Of a stretch of 64,000 nucleotides of DNA, positions 32,696-41,678 are shown one piece after another (position 1 is the stretch's first letter; each line of letters opens with the position of its first letter). Below the pieces are notes generated by a model that saw only the letters and a program-made list of their open reading frames with translations, was not told the origin of the DNA and did no database searches. The position numbers and the translations under genes are program-made. The stretch is taken from contig NZ_LWKZ01000024.1 of assembly GCF_001905005.1 (NCBI RefSeq), positions 305,427-369,426 on the forward strand, read 5' to 3'. This DNA is from Streptomyces sp. CB02923 (lineage in GTDB: Bacteria > Actinomycetota > Actinomycetes > Streptomycetales > Streptomycetaceae).

Positions 32696-33841
32696 TCAGC
32701 GCGAGTTGCCCGCACCCACATTCTCACCGCGCTGCCGCGGCGTCCCGCCCGCTCCCCGCGGGCCGGTTCCGAGCCGGTCCCGGTCCGCCGCCGCCCCGGA
32801 CTCGACCCCAGCCCCAGCCTCTGCCCCTGCCCCTGCCCTGTCCCCTCCCCCGGTTCCCGGCTCGCCGGGTGCCTGCGCGGCGTACCGCTTCGCGAGGACC
32901 GCGCAGACCATCAGCTGCATCTGGTGGAACAGCATCAGCGGCAGTACGGCCAGCCCGGCCTGGGCGCCGAACAGGACGCTGGCCATGGGCAGCCCGGCGG
33001 CCAGGCTCTTCTTCGACCCCGCGAAGGTGATGGCGATCCGGTCGCCGCGGACGAAGCCGGCCTTCCGGGAACCGTAGGACGTGACCGTCAGCATCAGGGC
33101 CAGCAGGACGGCCTCGACGGCCAGCAGACCCAGCAGGCGCCACGGGGAGACCTGGTGCCAGATGCCCGCGGCCATGCCCGCGCTGAAGGCGGTGTAGACG
33201 ACCAGGAGTATCGAGCCGCGGTCGACGAAGCCGAGGATCTTCTTGTGGCGGGTGATGAAGCCGACGATCCAGCGGCGCAGCAGCTGACCTGCGAGGAACG
33301 GCACGAGCAGCTGCAGGACGATCGACACCAGGGAGTGGGCCGAGAACCCGCCGCCGTCACCGCCCAGGAGCAGCGCCGCCAGCAGCGGCGTCACCACGAT
33401 CCCGAGGAGGCTGGAGAAGGACCCGGCGCAGATCGCCGCCGCGACGTTGCCGCGCGCCATCGAGGTGAAGGCGATCGAGGACTGGACGGTGGAGGGCACC
33501 AGGCACAGGAAGAGCAGACCGGTGTAGAGGGGCTGCGTCAGGACGTACGGGACGAGGCCGCGGGCGGCCAGGCCCAGCAGCGGGAAGATCACGAACGTGC
33601 AGGCCAGCACCGCCAGATGCAGCCGCCACTGGCGCATCCCGTCCATCGCCTCGCGGGTGGAGAGCCGGGCGCCGTAGAGGAAGAAGAGCAGCGCGACGGC
33701 TCCGGTCGACGCGTCGTCGGCGACGGTGGCGGCCGTGCCGCGGGCGGGCAGCAGCGCCGCGAGGCCGACGGTGCCGACCAGGGCCAGAATGAATCCGTCC
33801 ACGGGGAGCCAGGAGGGGATCTTGAGCTGAGGGCGGCGCAT
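32696..33841 (-). CDS. Bile acid:sodium symporter (BASS/YfeH-type) transporter
   Basis: 381 residues with about nine or ten membrane helices over residues 15-320. Family blocks are LLFFLYGARLSTREAMDGM, LLFLCLVPSTVQSSIAFTSMARGN (the PSTVQSS unwound-helix motif) and ITFAGSKKSLAAGLPMASVLFG. Members carry organic anions with sodium or protons. The C-terminal ~55 residues are a Gly/Ala/Asp-rich cytoplasmic tail. The divergent LysR gene and shared palindrome suggest ligand-controlled expression. Confidence 0.9.
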   Translation of the reverse strand: MRRPQLKIPSWLPVDGFILALVGTVGLAALLPARGTAATVADDASTGAVALLFFLYGARLSTREAMDGMRQWRLHLAVLACTFVIFPLLGLAARGLVPYVLTQPLYTGLLFLCLVPSTVQSSIAFTSMARGNVAAAICAGSFSSLLGIVVTPLLAALLLGGDGGGFSAHSLVSIVLQLLVPFLAGQLLRRWIVGFITRHKKILGFVDRGSILLVVYTAFSAGMAAGIWHQVSPWRLLGLLAVEAVLLALMLTVTSYGSRKAGFVRGDRIAITFAGSKKSLAAGLPMASVLFGAQAGLAVLPLMLFHQMQLMVCAVLAKRYAAQAPGEPGTGGGDRAGAGAEAGAGVESGAAADRDRLGTGPRGAGGTPRQRGENVGAGNSR

Positions 33842-33942
33842 GTTCTCTCTTCGGGTCGGTGCGGGTGGCCGGGGCGGACGGTGCCCTCTCCAGCCTGCCT
33901 GGCACCACAGCCATCGGGAACCCCTCTTACCGTGGTGACTGT

Positions 33943-33959
33943 CATCACGGTTCGTGATG
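33943..33959. promoter_or_regulatory. LysR-type operator palindrome
   Basis: CATCACG, GTT, CGTGATG is a perfect 7-3-7 inverted repeat. It lies 18 bp before the LysR start and about 100 bp before the divergent transporter start, as expected for autoregulation and activation. Confidence 0.75.
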
Positions 33960-33977
33960 GGCAGCTAGGCTGGGGTG

Positions 33978-34862
33978 ATGTTCGATCCCGTACAGCTGCG
34001 TACGTTCCTCGCGGTGGCGCAGACGCTGAGCTTCACCCAGGCCGCGCACCGGCTCGGCCTGCGGCAGTCCACCGTGAGCCAGCACGTGCGCAAGCTGGAG
34101 GACGCGGCCGGGCGGCGGCTGTTCGCCCGGGACACCCATGCCGTGGACCTCACCGAGGACGGCGAGGCGATGCTCGGCTTCGCGCGCACGATCCTGGAGG
34201 CCAACGAGCGGGCGGCGGGCTTCTTCACCGGCACGCGGCTGCGCGGCCGGCTGCGGTTCGGGGCCTCGGAGGACTTCGTGCTGACCCGGATGCCGGAGGT
34301 GCTGGAGGAGTTCCGGCGCGATCACCCCGAGGTGGATCTGGAGCTGACGGTCGAGCTGTCCGGGACCCTGCACGAGCTGCTGGCGGCCGGCCGCCTCGAC
34401 CTCGTCCTGGCCAAACGCCGCCCCGGCCCCGCGCGCGGCCGGGCCGAGGCGCCCACCGGCCGGCTCGTCTGGCGGGACCGGCTGGTGTGGGTCGGTACGG
34501 ACCGGCTGCGTCTGGACGCCCGCAAGCCGGTCCCGCTGGTGGTGTTCCCGCCGCCCGCGGTGACCCGGGCCCGCGCGCTGGAGGCGCTGGAGCGGCAGGG
34601 CCGCGACTGGCGCATCGCCTGCACCAGCGGCAGCCTCAACGGTCTGGTCGCGGCCACCCGGGCAGGTCTGGGCGTGATGGCGCACAGCCTCGGCATGATC
34701 CCGCCGGGCCTGGTCCGGATGCCGTCCCGGGCCGGGCTGCCGGACCTCGGCGGGGTGGACTTCGTCCTGCTGTACGGGGAGCGGGACGGCGCGGCCAAGG
34801 GCCCGGCGGACGCCCTGGCCGACGCGATACTGGCGGGCGGCGACCGGTTGCAGCTTCCGTAG
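33978..34862 (+). CDS. LysR-family transcriptional regulator
   Basis: 294 residues. The N-terminal helix-turn-helix is typical (MFDPVQLRTFLAVAQTLSF, then RLGLRQSTVSQHVRKLEDAAG). The rest is a type 2 periplasmic-binding-like effector domain (LRFGASEDFVLTRMPEVLEEF, GLGVMAHSLGMIP). A GTG one codon earlier is possible. It is divergent from the BASS transporter, its most probable target. Confidence 0.92.
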   Translation: MFDPVQLRTFLAVAQTLSFTQAAHRLGLRQSTVSQHVRKLEDAAGRRLFARDTHAVDLTEDGEAMLGFARTILEANERAAGFFTGTRLRGRLRFGASEDFVLTRMPEVLEEFRRDHPEVDLELTVELSGTLHELLAAGRLDLVLAKRRPGPARGRAEAPTGRLVWRDRLVWVGTDRLRLDARKPVPLVVFPPPAVTRARALEALERQGRDWRIACTSGSLNGLVAATRAGLGVMAHSLGMIPPGLVRMPSRAGLPDLGGVDFVLLYGERDGAAKGPADALADAILAGGDRLQLP

Positions 34863-34874
34863 GAGGCGCGCCCG

Positions 34875-35801
34875 TCACCGGCCCGCCGACGACGCGGACA
34901 CCGCGTCCCAGAGAGCCTGCCGGGCCCTCAGCGCCTCGACCACGGTCTCCGCGCCCTGTGCCCACTTCTCCCGGTCGTCCCCGCAGATCTCGACGAGCAT
35001 CCGCAGGGCCATCGGCGTGTGCGCGTCCCCGTCGAGTTCGATGTGCCGCACCAGGTAGTCCTTGAACGTCGCCAGTCGCTCCTGGGCGCCCGCGATGCCG
35101 GTGACCCGCTGGAACATGTCGGGGATCAGGTCCTCACGGCCGAAGGCGAACGCGGCGGCGCGGCAGTGGAGCGGCGCGTGGGCGATGACGTCCCAGGTGG
35201 CGGCGGTGAACTCGGCCGCACCCGGGGGCACGTCCGCGTACTTCAGCGCCTTGGTCACCGAGTTGCCGTCCCGCAGCAGGGCGACGAAGGACTCGATGGG
35301 CCCGGTGTCGGCCCCCGTGCGGCGCATAGCGTCCACGTAGAGCTCGAAATGGCTGGTGTACCCGTCCCCGAAGGCGTCGCTCTCCTCGGCGAGAGTGATC
35401 TCGTTGATCAGGCGGCGGCTGACGGACGGGCCCTGCGGTACCCATGGCAGGTCGGTGCACGTGAGGTCGCGCTGGAGGCTCTTGAGCAGCGACATGAAGT
35501 CCCACACGGCGAAAACGTGGTGCTCCTGGAAGACGGCGACCCGGCGCAGGCTGGTCAGTTCGCCGTAGACGCGGTGGCTCAGGACGTGCTCGCGGGCCGG
35601 ACCGATACGGCGTTCCAGGGCGCGCAGGCCGGGATGGGCGGGGACGGCGGCGGTCGCGGGGTGGACATCCTCGGCCGTCACGGGATGGGAACCCTCGGCG
35701 GTCGCGGGGTGGACATCCTCGGTGGTCGCGGGGTGGGCGTCATCAGCGGTCGTCGGGTGGGGGAGGTCGGCGGTTCCGCGGTGGTGGGTGGTGCCGGTCA
35801 T
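34875..35801 (-). CDS. DUF3050 protein, haem-oxygenase-like fold candidate
   Basis: 308 residues from the ATG at 35801, with GGAG eight bases upstream; an ATG at 35813 is also possible. Residues ~1-50 are a repeat of eight-residue units (TAEDVHPA type). The rest matches DUF3050: LERRIGPAREHVLSHRVYG, FQEHHVFAVWDFMSLLKSL, EESDAFGDGYTSHFELYV and HIELDGDAHTPMAL. The Glu, Glu-x(11)-His and His-x3-Asp-x3-His spacing resembles metal ligands of haem-oxygenase-like di-iron oxidases; this is my inference. It follows a methyltransferase gene by ~33 bp. Confidence 0.8.
   Translation of the reverse strand: MTGTTHHRGTADLPHPTTADDAHPATTEDVHPATAEGSHPVTAEDVHPATAAVPAHPGLRALERRIGPAREHVLSHRVYGELTSLRRVAVFQEHHVFAVWDFMSLLKSLQRDLTCTDLPWVPQGPSVSRRLINEITLAEESDAFGDGYTSHFELYVDAMRRTGADTGPIESFVALLRDGNSVTKALKYADVPPGAAEFTAATWDVIAHAPLHCRAAAFAFGREDLIPDMFQRVTGIAGAQERLATFKDYLVRHIELDGDAHTPMALRMLVEICGDDREKWAQGAETVVEALRARQALWDAVSASSAGR
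35649..35770. repeat. 24 bp in-frame repeat in the DUF3050 N-terminus
   Basis: Five 24 bp units encode Thr-Ala-Glu-Asp-Val-His-Pro-Ala-like octapeptides. GGTCGCGGGGTGGACATCC occurs twice, 48 bp apart. Confidence 0.85.
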
Positions 35802-35834
35802 CGTCAACTCCATGGGTGATCGGACCGTCGGCGG

Positions 35835-36722
35835 TCAGGTGGCGGCCGGAGCGGTGGCGCGCAGGGTGAACAGCAGCGGGCACTCGCCCTGGATCCGGGC
35901 GGGCAGCCAGTACCTGCCGTCCGCACGCTGCTCCAGGTAGGGCAGCATCGGGAACCACGCGGAGGGAAATTCGTGGAGGAATTCCGGCCGCAGTCCCGCC
36001 CGGATCACACTGGTCACGATCTCGCCGAGCGAGTGCGCCCAGGTGTACCCGGCGACCGCGGTGTCCGTCCCGGGCTCGGCGTACGCGCCTTCGAGGTCGT
36101 GCGTGACGGGCTCGTCGCGGTGGAAGTACGGGTAGCGCAGCCGGGGCCCGTCCGCGTTCTCGTCAAAGTCCAGCACGTGCACCATGGGGTGGTACTCGGC
36201 GACGTAGAGCACCCCGCCGGGTGCCAGGTAGCGAGCCGCCGAGCGCGCCCACCGGTCGATGTCCGGCAGCCAGACGAGCGAGCCGAACGAGACGTACACG
36301 ATGTCGAAACGGTGGTCGAAACCCGGCGGCAGGTCGTAGAGCTGCGCGCAGACGAACTCGGCGGGCAGCTCCGCCTTCCCGGCGATGGCATGGGCCTGCG
36401 CGATGGCCGACGGCGAGAAGTCGACGCCGGTCACATGGGCCCCGCGGCGCGCCCAGCTGAGCGTGTCCAGGCCGAAGTGGCACTGGAGGTGGAGCATCGA
36501 ACGGCCCGCCACGGGGCCCAGTTCCTCCGGTTCGAAGGACTGCAGGCTCTCGCGCCCGGCCAGGAAGCCCTGGACGTCGTAGTGGTCGCTGCGCACGTGG
36601 ACGTCGGTCCAGGTGTCCCAGAGAGCACGGTTGCACTCCGTCCAGCGGACGTGATCGGCGGCCGCCTCGTACCGGGACGGCTGCCGGGGCCGCCGTGTGG
36701 ACTGCCCCGTCGACTGTGTCAT
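35835..36722 (-). CDS. Class I SAM-dependent methyltransferase
   Basis: 295 residues from the ATG at 36722, with AAGGAG six bases upstream. The SAM fold is clear: MLHLQCHFGLDTLSWARRGA (motif I region, with a Gln-Cys variant of the usual Gly loop), VTGVDFSPSAIAQA, FDIVYVSFGSLVWL and YLAPGGVLYVAEYHP. The N-terminus RYEAAADHVRWTECNRALWD is typical of a small-molecule methyltransferase group. It is probably co-transcribed with the downstream DUF3050 gene. Substrate unknown. Confidence 0.88.
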   Translation of the reverse strand: MTQSTGQSTRRPRQPSRYEAAADHVRWTECNRALWDTWTDVHVRSDHYDVQGFLAGRESLQSFEPEELGPVAGRSMLHLQCHFGLDTLSWARRGAHVTGVDFSPSAIAQAHAIAGKAELPAEFVCAQLYDLPPGFDHRFDIVYVSFGSLVWLPDIDRWARSAARYLAPGGVLYVAEYHPMVHVLDFDENADGPRLRYPYFHRDEPVTHDLEGAYAEPGTDTAVAGYTWAHSLGEIVTSVIRAGLRPEFLHEFPSAWFPMLPYLEQRADGRYWLPARIQGECPLLFTLRATAPAAT

Positions 36723-37173
36723 CGCTCCTTCTCCCCCTCGAACGGTTCGCTCAGATCGGTACTGCCCGTAACTGCTCGCATCTGCTCGTACGTGAAGCGG
36801 CCGTCCCGGCACGCAGCCGGGCTGCGGCGGCTCCGATGTCTGGGATACGGAGCCGGGGACGGAGGAGTTCACCTCTTCATCCGGCCAGGGGCGGAGGAGT
36901 TCGCCTCTTCGTGCGGCCGGGGCCGTGGCGGCCGCTCCCCGGGCGGTCAGGGGCCGGCCGTGTTCGGAAAGATTTGGTGCAGATCCGGTCCCGGCGTCGT
37001 GATCGTCGGGGCGAGACGCCGCCGCCGATGTCCGGGCTTCTCCGGAGTAGCCCGTTTTCGCCTGATGACCAGCGACTGTGCCATCCGGCCGCCGGGCAGG
37101 ACGCCCCTCCCGCGCGCCGTACGGTTGGGGTACGGTCTCGGCCCTGTGAGAAGCACGTCGAGGAGCTGGGTCA
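36723..37173. repeat. Divergent intergenic region with a 32 bp tandem duplication
   Basis: This 451 bp gap separates the methyltransferase and acyl-CoA ligase genes. Two 32 bp units occupy 36860-36891 and 36892-36923, each starting CGGAGGAGTTC and containing a GAGG...CCTC mini-hairpin. The region 36960-37000 (TTCGGAAAGATTTGG) is less GC-rich and may hold the ligase promoter. The ligase ribosome-binding site AGGAG is at 37161. Confidence 0.7.
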
Positions 37174-39000
37174 TTGCGCGAGTTCACCGTCCCACCTTTG
37201 GCGACGGCGCCCCGCGTCGGCGGGTTGGCGGACGCCGTGTTCGACCATGCCGACTCGGAGCCCGGCCGGGCCGCGCTGGCCCGTAAGGACGCCACCGGCC
37301 GGTGGCGGGACGTGGCCGCGGCGCAGTTCCGCGACGAGGTCATGGCGCTGGCCAAGGGACTGCTCGCCCAGGGTGTCCGCTTCGGCGACCGGGTCGGGAT
37401 CATGTCCCGTACCCGCTACGAGTGGACGCTGTTCGACTTCGCCCTGTGGGCCGTGGGCGCCCAGTCCGTACCGCTGTACCCCACTTCGTCCGCCGAGCAG
37501 GTCTTCTGGATGCTGCACGACGCGGGAGTGTCGGCCTGCATGGTCGAGCACGAGGACCACGCGATGACCATCGGCTCGGTCATCGACCGGCTGCCGCAAC
37601 TGCGCCGCCTGTGGCAGCTGGACGCCGACCCGGTGGCCGAACTGACCGCGGCGGGCGCGCATCTGGAGGACGACGTGGTGCACCGCCACCGGATGGCGGT
37701 CACCCCGGACGCGACGGCGACGGTCATCTACACCTCCGGCACCACCGGCCGCCCCAAGGGCTGCGTGATCAGCCACGCCAACTTCATGGCGGAGGCCGAC
37801 AACGTCGTCGAGCGGTACGAGACGGTCTTCCACTCCAAGCCCGGCGACGAGGCGTCCACCCTGCTGTTCCTGCCGCTCGCCCATGTCTTCGGGCGGATGG
37901 TGCAGGTCGCGGCCGTACGCGGGCGGGTCAAGCTGGGCCACCAGCCCGATCTGTCGGCCGCCGCCCTGCTCCCCGACCTCCAGTCGTTCCGGCCCAGCTT
38001 CATCCTCGCCGTGCCGTACATCTTCGAGAAGGTCTTCGCGGCGGCCCGGCGCAAGGCCGAGGCGGAGGGACGGCTCGGCCCGTTCGAGAAGGCCGTCGAG
38101 GTGGCGGTCCGCTACGCCGAGGCGCTGGAGCACAGGGCGTTCGGCACCGCGTCCGGGCCCAGTGCCCCGCTGCGGGTGCAGCACCAGCTCTTCGACAAGC
38201 TGGTCTACGGCAAGGTGCGCGAGGCGATGGGCGGCCGGGTACGGCATGCCATGTCGGGCGGTTCGGCGATGGAGCGCCGGCTCGGACTGTTCTTCGCCGG
38301 CGCCGGGGTGACCATCTACGAGGGGTACGGCCTGACGGAGTCCACCGCCGCCGCCACCGCCAACCCGCCCGAGCGGACCCGCTTCGGCACGGTCGGCTCC
38401 CCCGTCCCCGGCACGACCGTGCACATCGCCGAGGACGGCGAGATCTGGCTGCACGGCGGCCAGATCTTCCAGGGCTATCTGCACAACGTCCGGGCCACCG
38501 ACGCCGTCCTGCGCGACGGCTGGCTGGCCACCGGCGACCTCGGCGCGCTCGACGAGGACGGCTACCTGACGATCACCGGCCGGAAGAAGGAAGTCCTCGT
38601 CACCTCCGGCGGCAAGACGCTGTCACCGGTCGTCCTGGAGGAGCGGGTACGGGCGCACCCGCTGGTCGCCCAGTGCATCGTGGTCGGCAACGACCGCCCG
38701 TACGTGGCCGCGCTGGTGACGCTGGACCCGGAGGCCGTCGCGCACTGGCTCGCCATGCGCGGCAAGCCGGAACTGCCGCCGACGGACCTCGTGCACGACC
38801 CCGACCTGGAGACCGAGATCCGGCGGGCCGTCGTCGCCGCCAACACGCTGGTCTCACAGGCCGAGTCGATCCGGACGTTCCGGATACTGGCGCACCAGTT
38901 CAGCGAGGAGCACGGCCTGCTGACGCCGTCGCTCAAGCTGAAGCGCAAGGCCATCGAGGCGGCGTACGCGACGGAGGTGGACGCGCTGTACCGGGCGTGA
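37174..39000 (+). CDS. Long-chain fatty acid-CoA ligase (AMP-dependent synthetase)
   Basis: 608 residues from a TTG start; AGGAG eight bases upstream and the N-terminus MREFTVPPL, usual for actinomycete members, support it. The AMP-forming motifs are complete: YTSGTTGRPKGCVISH, GYGLTESTAAA, GWLATGDLGALDEDGYLTITG and the C-terminal Lys segment SLKLKRKAIEA. The enzyme activates a fatty acid through an acyl-adenylate and loads it on CoA. Length and domain layout are normal for FadD15-like ligases. Confidence 0.92.
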   Translation: MREFTVPPLATAPRVGGLADAVFDHADSEPGRAALARKDATGRWRDVAAAQFRDEVMALAKGLLAQGVRFGDRVGIMSRTRYEWTLFDFALWAVGAQSVPLYPTSSAEQVFWMLHDAGVSACMVEHEDHAMTIGSVIDRLPQLRRLWQLDADPVAELTAAGAHLEDDVVHRHRMAVTPDATATVIYTSGTTGRPKGCVISHANFMAEADNVVERYETVFHSKPGDEASTLLFLPLAHVFGRMVQVAAVRGRVKLGHQPDLSAAALLPDLQSFRPSFILAVPYIFEKVFAAARRKAEAEGRLGPFEKAVEVAVRYAEALEHRAFGTASGPSAPLRVQHQLFDKLVYGKVREAMGGRVRHAMSGGSAMERRLGLFFAGAGVTIYEGYGLTESTAAATANPPERTRFGTVGSPVPGTTVHIAEDGEIWLHGGQIFQGYLHNVRATDAVLRDGWLATGDLGALDEDGYLTITGRKKEVLVTSGGKTLSPVVLEERVRAHPLVAQCIVVGNDRPYVAALVTLDPEAVAHWLAMRGKPELPPTDLVHDPDLETEIRRAVVAANTLVSQAESIRTFRILAHQFSEEHGLLTPSLKLKRKAIEAAYATEVDALYRA

Positions 39001-39096
39001 GGGGTGCGGGCCCGTCGGCCCTTCCCCCGTGCGGCGGAGGCGGTTCGTCCCCCGGCCGGAGGCGCCTTTCCCGGGCCGCCGGAAGGCTTGTATGCC

Positions 39097-40176
39097 ATGG
39101 ACACCGAGAATGCCAAGACCGCCGGAACCGCCGGGACCGCCGAGATCACTAAGCGCACTCAGCGCACTCAGCGCACTGAGCACACCGAGCACACCGCCAG
39201 ACGCACGGACCGCCAGGTCCTCCTGGGCCGGATCGCCGTCGCGGCCTGCGCCCCGTACCTCCTGCTCAAGCTGCTGTGGGTACTGGGCTCCGACATCGGC
39301 GTCGTGGACCTGGCAGGGACCAGCCGGGGCTCCTGGATCGCGGTCAACGCCGTCACCTTCCTGATGGACGCCGTCGCCGCCGCCGTCGCGTACACGCTCA
39401 CCCGCCCGTCGGGCCTGCGCGCCCCTGCCTGGCTGCTCGCCCTGCCCCTGTGGATGGCGTCCGGCCTGCTCGCTCCTCTGATGCTGACCGTACCGGCGGG
39501 CTCCGCCGTCGCCGCCGTCACCGGCGCGGCCAACCCGATCACATCCGGCGACGCCCTCCAGCCCTGGGTCTTCGTCCTCGTCTACGGCGCCTTCATCGTC
39601 GAGGGCTGCACCCTGCTGGGCGCCTTCTCGGTGTACGCGCACCGGCGCTGGGGCGTGCTGCTGCGCCGGCGGCTGGCGTCCGAACCCGCTCCCGCCCCTG
39701 GCGTACGGTCGGCGCGACGGCTGCTCGGTGTCCCGTCGGCGCTGCTCCTCGCCGTGCTGGGCACCGTCCACGTGCTGTGGGGCCTCGGTATGCCCGCGGG
39801 TGCCGGAGCGGCGGCGCTGCCCGCGCGGACTTCCGTCACCGCCACGTCCGACGTCGTCCTGGGCCTGCTGTCGCTGGCCGGCGCGGCCGGACTGACCGCC
39901 CTGCTCTTTCCCCGCCGGGGGCCTTGGCGGCAGCTGCGTACGCGGGTGCCGCTCGCCCTGGCCTGGGTGGGCTCCGCCGCGGTGTTCGCGTGGGGCGGAA
40001 CGCTGTGGCTCTCGTGGACCGCGGCCGACGCCCTGACCGGCGGCGGCGAGGCCCCCGCCCGCGGCCTGGCGGGGGCCCTGGAACTGGCCGCCGGGCTGGT
40101 CGTGCTCTGCCTCGGCGCGCTCACCCTCGCGGCGGAGACGGCCCGCCTGCCCCAGGTCCCTCCCGCCGCTCGCTGA
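39097..40176 (+). CDS. Multi-pass membrane protein of unknown function
   Basis: 359 residues from the ATG at 39097, with GGAAGG ten bases upstream. After a Thr/Glu/His/Arg-rich N-terminus (TQRTQRTEHTEHT) there are about eight hydrophobic helices between residues ~45 and 350, for example IAVAACAPYLLLKLLWVLG and LLGVPSALLLAVLGTVHVLW. I do not recognise a family. It lies between an acyl-CoA ligase and an aldo/keto reductase, with no clear link to either. Confidence 0.75.
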   Translation: MDTENAKTAGTAGTAEITKRTQRTQRTEHTEHTARRTDRQVLLGRIAVAACAPYLLLKLLWVLGSDIGVVDLAGTSRGSWIAVNAVTFLMDAVAAAVAYTLTRPSGLRAPAWLLALPLWMASGLLAPLMLTVPAGSAVAAVTGAANPITSGDALQPWVFVLVYGAFIVEGCTLLGAFSVYAHRRWGVLLRRRLASEPAPAPGVRSARRLLGVPSALLLAVLGTVHVLWGLGMPAGAGAAALPARTSVTATSDVVLGLLSLAGAAGLTALLFPRRGPWRQLRTRVPLALAWVGSAAVFAWGGTLWLSWTAADALTGGGEAPARGLAGALELAAGLVVLCLGALTLAAETARLPQVPPAAR

Positions 40177-40274
40177 AGGTGCACGGGAATCGCTGAAGAT
40201 GCGCGGGAATGCGTCGTACCGGATGATCGTTGTCATCGGAGAACATGTACGTCGACCTAAGGATCGCATCGCTC

Positions 40275-41105
40275 GTGAGCAAGGTCCCCCACATCACCCT
40301 CAACAACGGTGTCGCCATGCCGCAGCTCGGCTACGGCGTCTGGCAGGTGCCGGACGACGAGGCCTTCTCGGCCGTCGGAACCGCCCTGGAAGCCGGGTAC
40401 CGCAGCATCGACACCGCCGCGATCTACGGCAACGAGGAGGGCACGGGGAAGGCGCTCGCCGCCTCCGGCATCGCTCGTGACGAGCTCTTCGTGACGACGA
40501 AGCTGTGGAACGACGACCAGGGCTACGACTCGACCCTGCGCGCCTTCGACACGTCCCTCGCCAAGCTGGGACTGGAGTACGTCGACCTGTACCTGATCCA
40601 CTGGCCGATGCCCGCCAAGGGCACGTTCGTGGACACGTACCGGGCGTTCGAGAAGATCTACGAGGAGGGCCGGGCCAAGGCCATCGGCGTCTCCAACTTC
40701 CACCCCGCCCACCTGGAGCGGCTGCTGGGCGAGACGTCGGTCGTCCCCGCGGTCAACCAGATCGAGCTGCACCCGCAGCTCCAGCAGTCCGAGGCCCGTG
40801 CCTTCCACGCGCGGCACGGCATCGCGACCGAGGCCTGGTCGCCGCTGGGCCAGGGCAAGGACCTCCTGAAGGACGCGACCGTCACCGGGCTCGCCGAGAA
40901 GTACGGGCGCACCCCCGCGCAGATCGTGCTCCGCTGGCACCTCCAGCTCGGCAACGTCGTCATCCCGAAGTCCGTGACCCCGTCCCGGATCAAGGAGAAC
41001 TTCGACGTCTTCGGCTTCGCGCTGGACGACGCCGACATGGCCGCCCTCGCGGGCCTGGACTCGGGCACGCGCCTGGGCCCGGACCCGGACACCATGAACG
41101 GCTGA
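40275..41105 (+). CDS. Aldo/keto reductase (2,5-diketogluconate reductase type)
   Basis: 276 residues from the GTG at 40275 (SKVPHITLNNGV, a usual N-terminus); AAGGA lies 11 bases upstream. An ATG at 40245 is possible. The catalytic tetrad is visible: Asp in SIDTAAIYGNEEGTG, Tyr in the same block, Lys in VTTKLWND and His in DLYLIHWPMP. The NADPH-binding tail IPKSVTPSRIKENFDVF is intact. It reduces aldehydes or ketones in the cytosol; substrate unknown. Confidence 0.92.
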   Translation: MSKVPHITLNNGVAMPQLGYGVWQVPDDEAFSAVGTALEAGYRSIDTAAIYGNEEGTGKALAASGIARDELFVTTKLWNDDQGYDSTLRAFDTSLAKLGLEYVDLYLIHWPMPAKGTFVDTYRAFEKIYEEGRAKAIGVSNFHPAHLERLLGETSVVPAVNQIELHPQLQQSEARAFHARHGIATEAWSPLGQGKDLLKDATVTGLAEKYGRTPAQIVLRWHLQLGNVVIPKSVTPSRIKENFDVFGFALDDADMAALAGLDSGTRLGPDPDTMNG

Positions 41106-41360
41106 ATCCGCGCCCGGACCCCGGTCCGGTGTGCCACCTTCCGGCGCCGCCGCCCCACCCGGGGCGGCGGCGCCGTTCTCTTCTTCCCCCTCCTGTCTCC
41201 TCCCTCCCAGCTCACGCCCGGTTTCCCGGTTTCCCGCGCCCCGCGGGGGACGGGAAACCCCTTGGCCCGCGGTACGGCGCGGGACGAAGGTCATGGGTGT
41301 CGGGTCCGGGCAGTCGACGGCCCCGGTGCACCGAAGAGCACCACAACGGAGGAGACCCAG

Positions 41361-41678
41361 ATGATCCGCATTCCTCGCGCCGCCGCTCTCGCGGCCACCG
41401 CGGCCGTGTTCGCACTCGCCGGCAGCACGGTGGCCACCGCCGCCGGCCCGGCCGCCACCCAGCAGTCCGCGTCGCCCGCGGTCCAGGCCGTCGTCTGCAC
41501 CGTCAACGACAACGGCGTCAACTACCGCGGCGGGCCGGGCACCGGCTACCCGGTCCTGGGCCAGGTGAACAAGGGCCAGAAGATGAACGCCAAGGGCCGC
41601 GAGGGCTCCTGGGTCATGGGTGACCTCTGGGGCGGCCGTACCGGGGTGTGGATCCACAGCGCCTACCTGAACTGCTGA
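41361..41678 (+). CDS. Small secreted SH3b-domain protein
   Basis: 105 residues. The signal peptide is residues ~1-27 (RAAALAATAAVFALAGSTVATA). The remainder is a bacterial SH3 domain: VNYRGGPGTGYPVLGQVNKGQ, then GSWVMGDLWGGRTGVWIHSAYL, with Cys residues near both ends (VVCTV and the final LNC) that may form a disulfide. SH3b domains commonly bind cell-wall peptides. GGAGGAG precedes the ATG at 41361. A large hairpin follows. Confidence 0.9.
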   Translation: MIRIPRAAALAATAAVFALAGSTVATAAGPAATQQSASPAVQAVVCTVNDNGVNYRGGPGTGYPVLGQVNKGQKMNAKGREGSWVMGDLWGGRTGVWIHSAYLNC

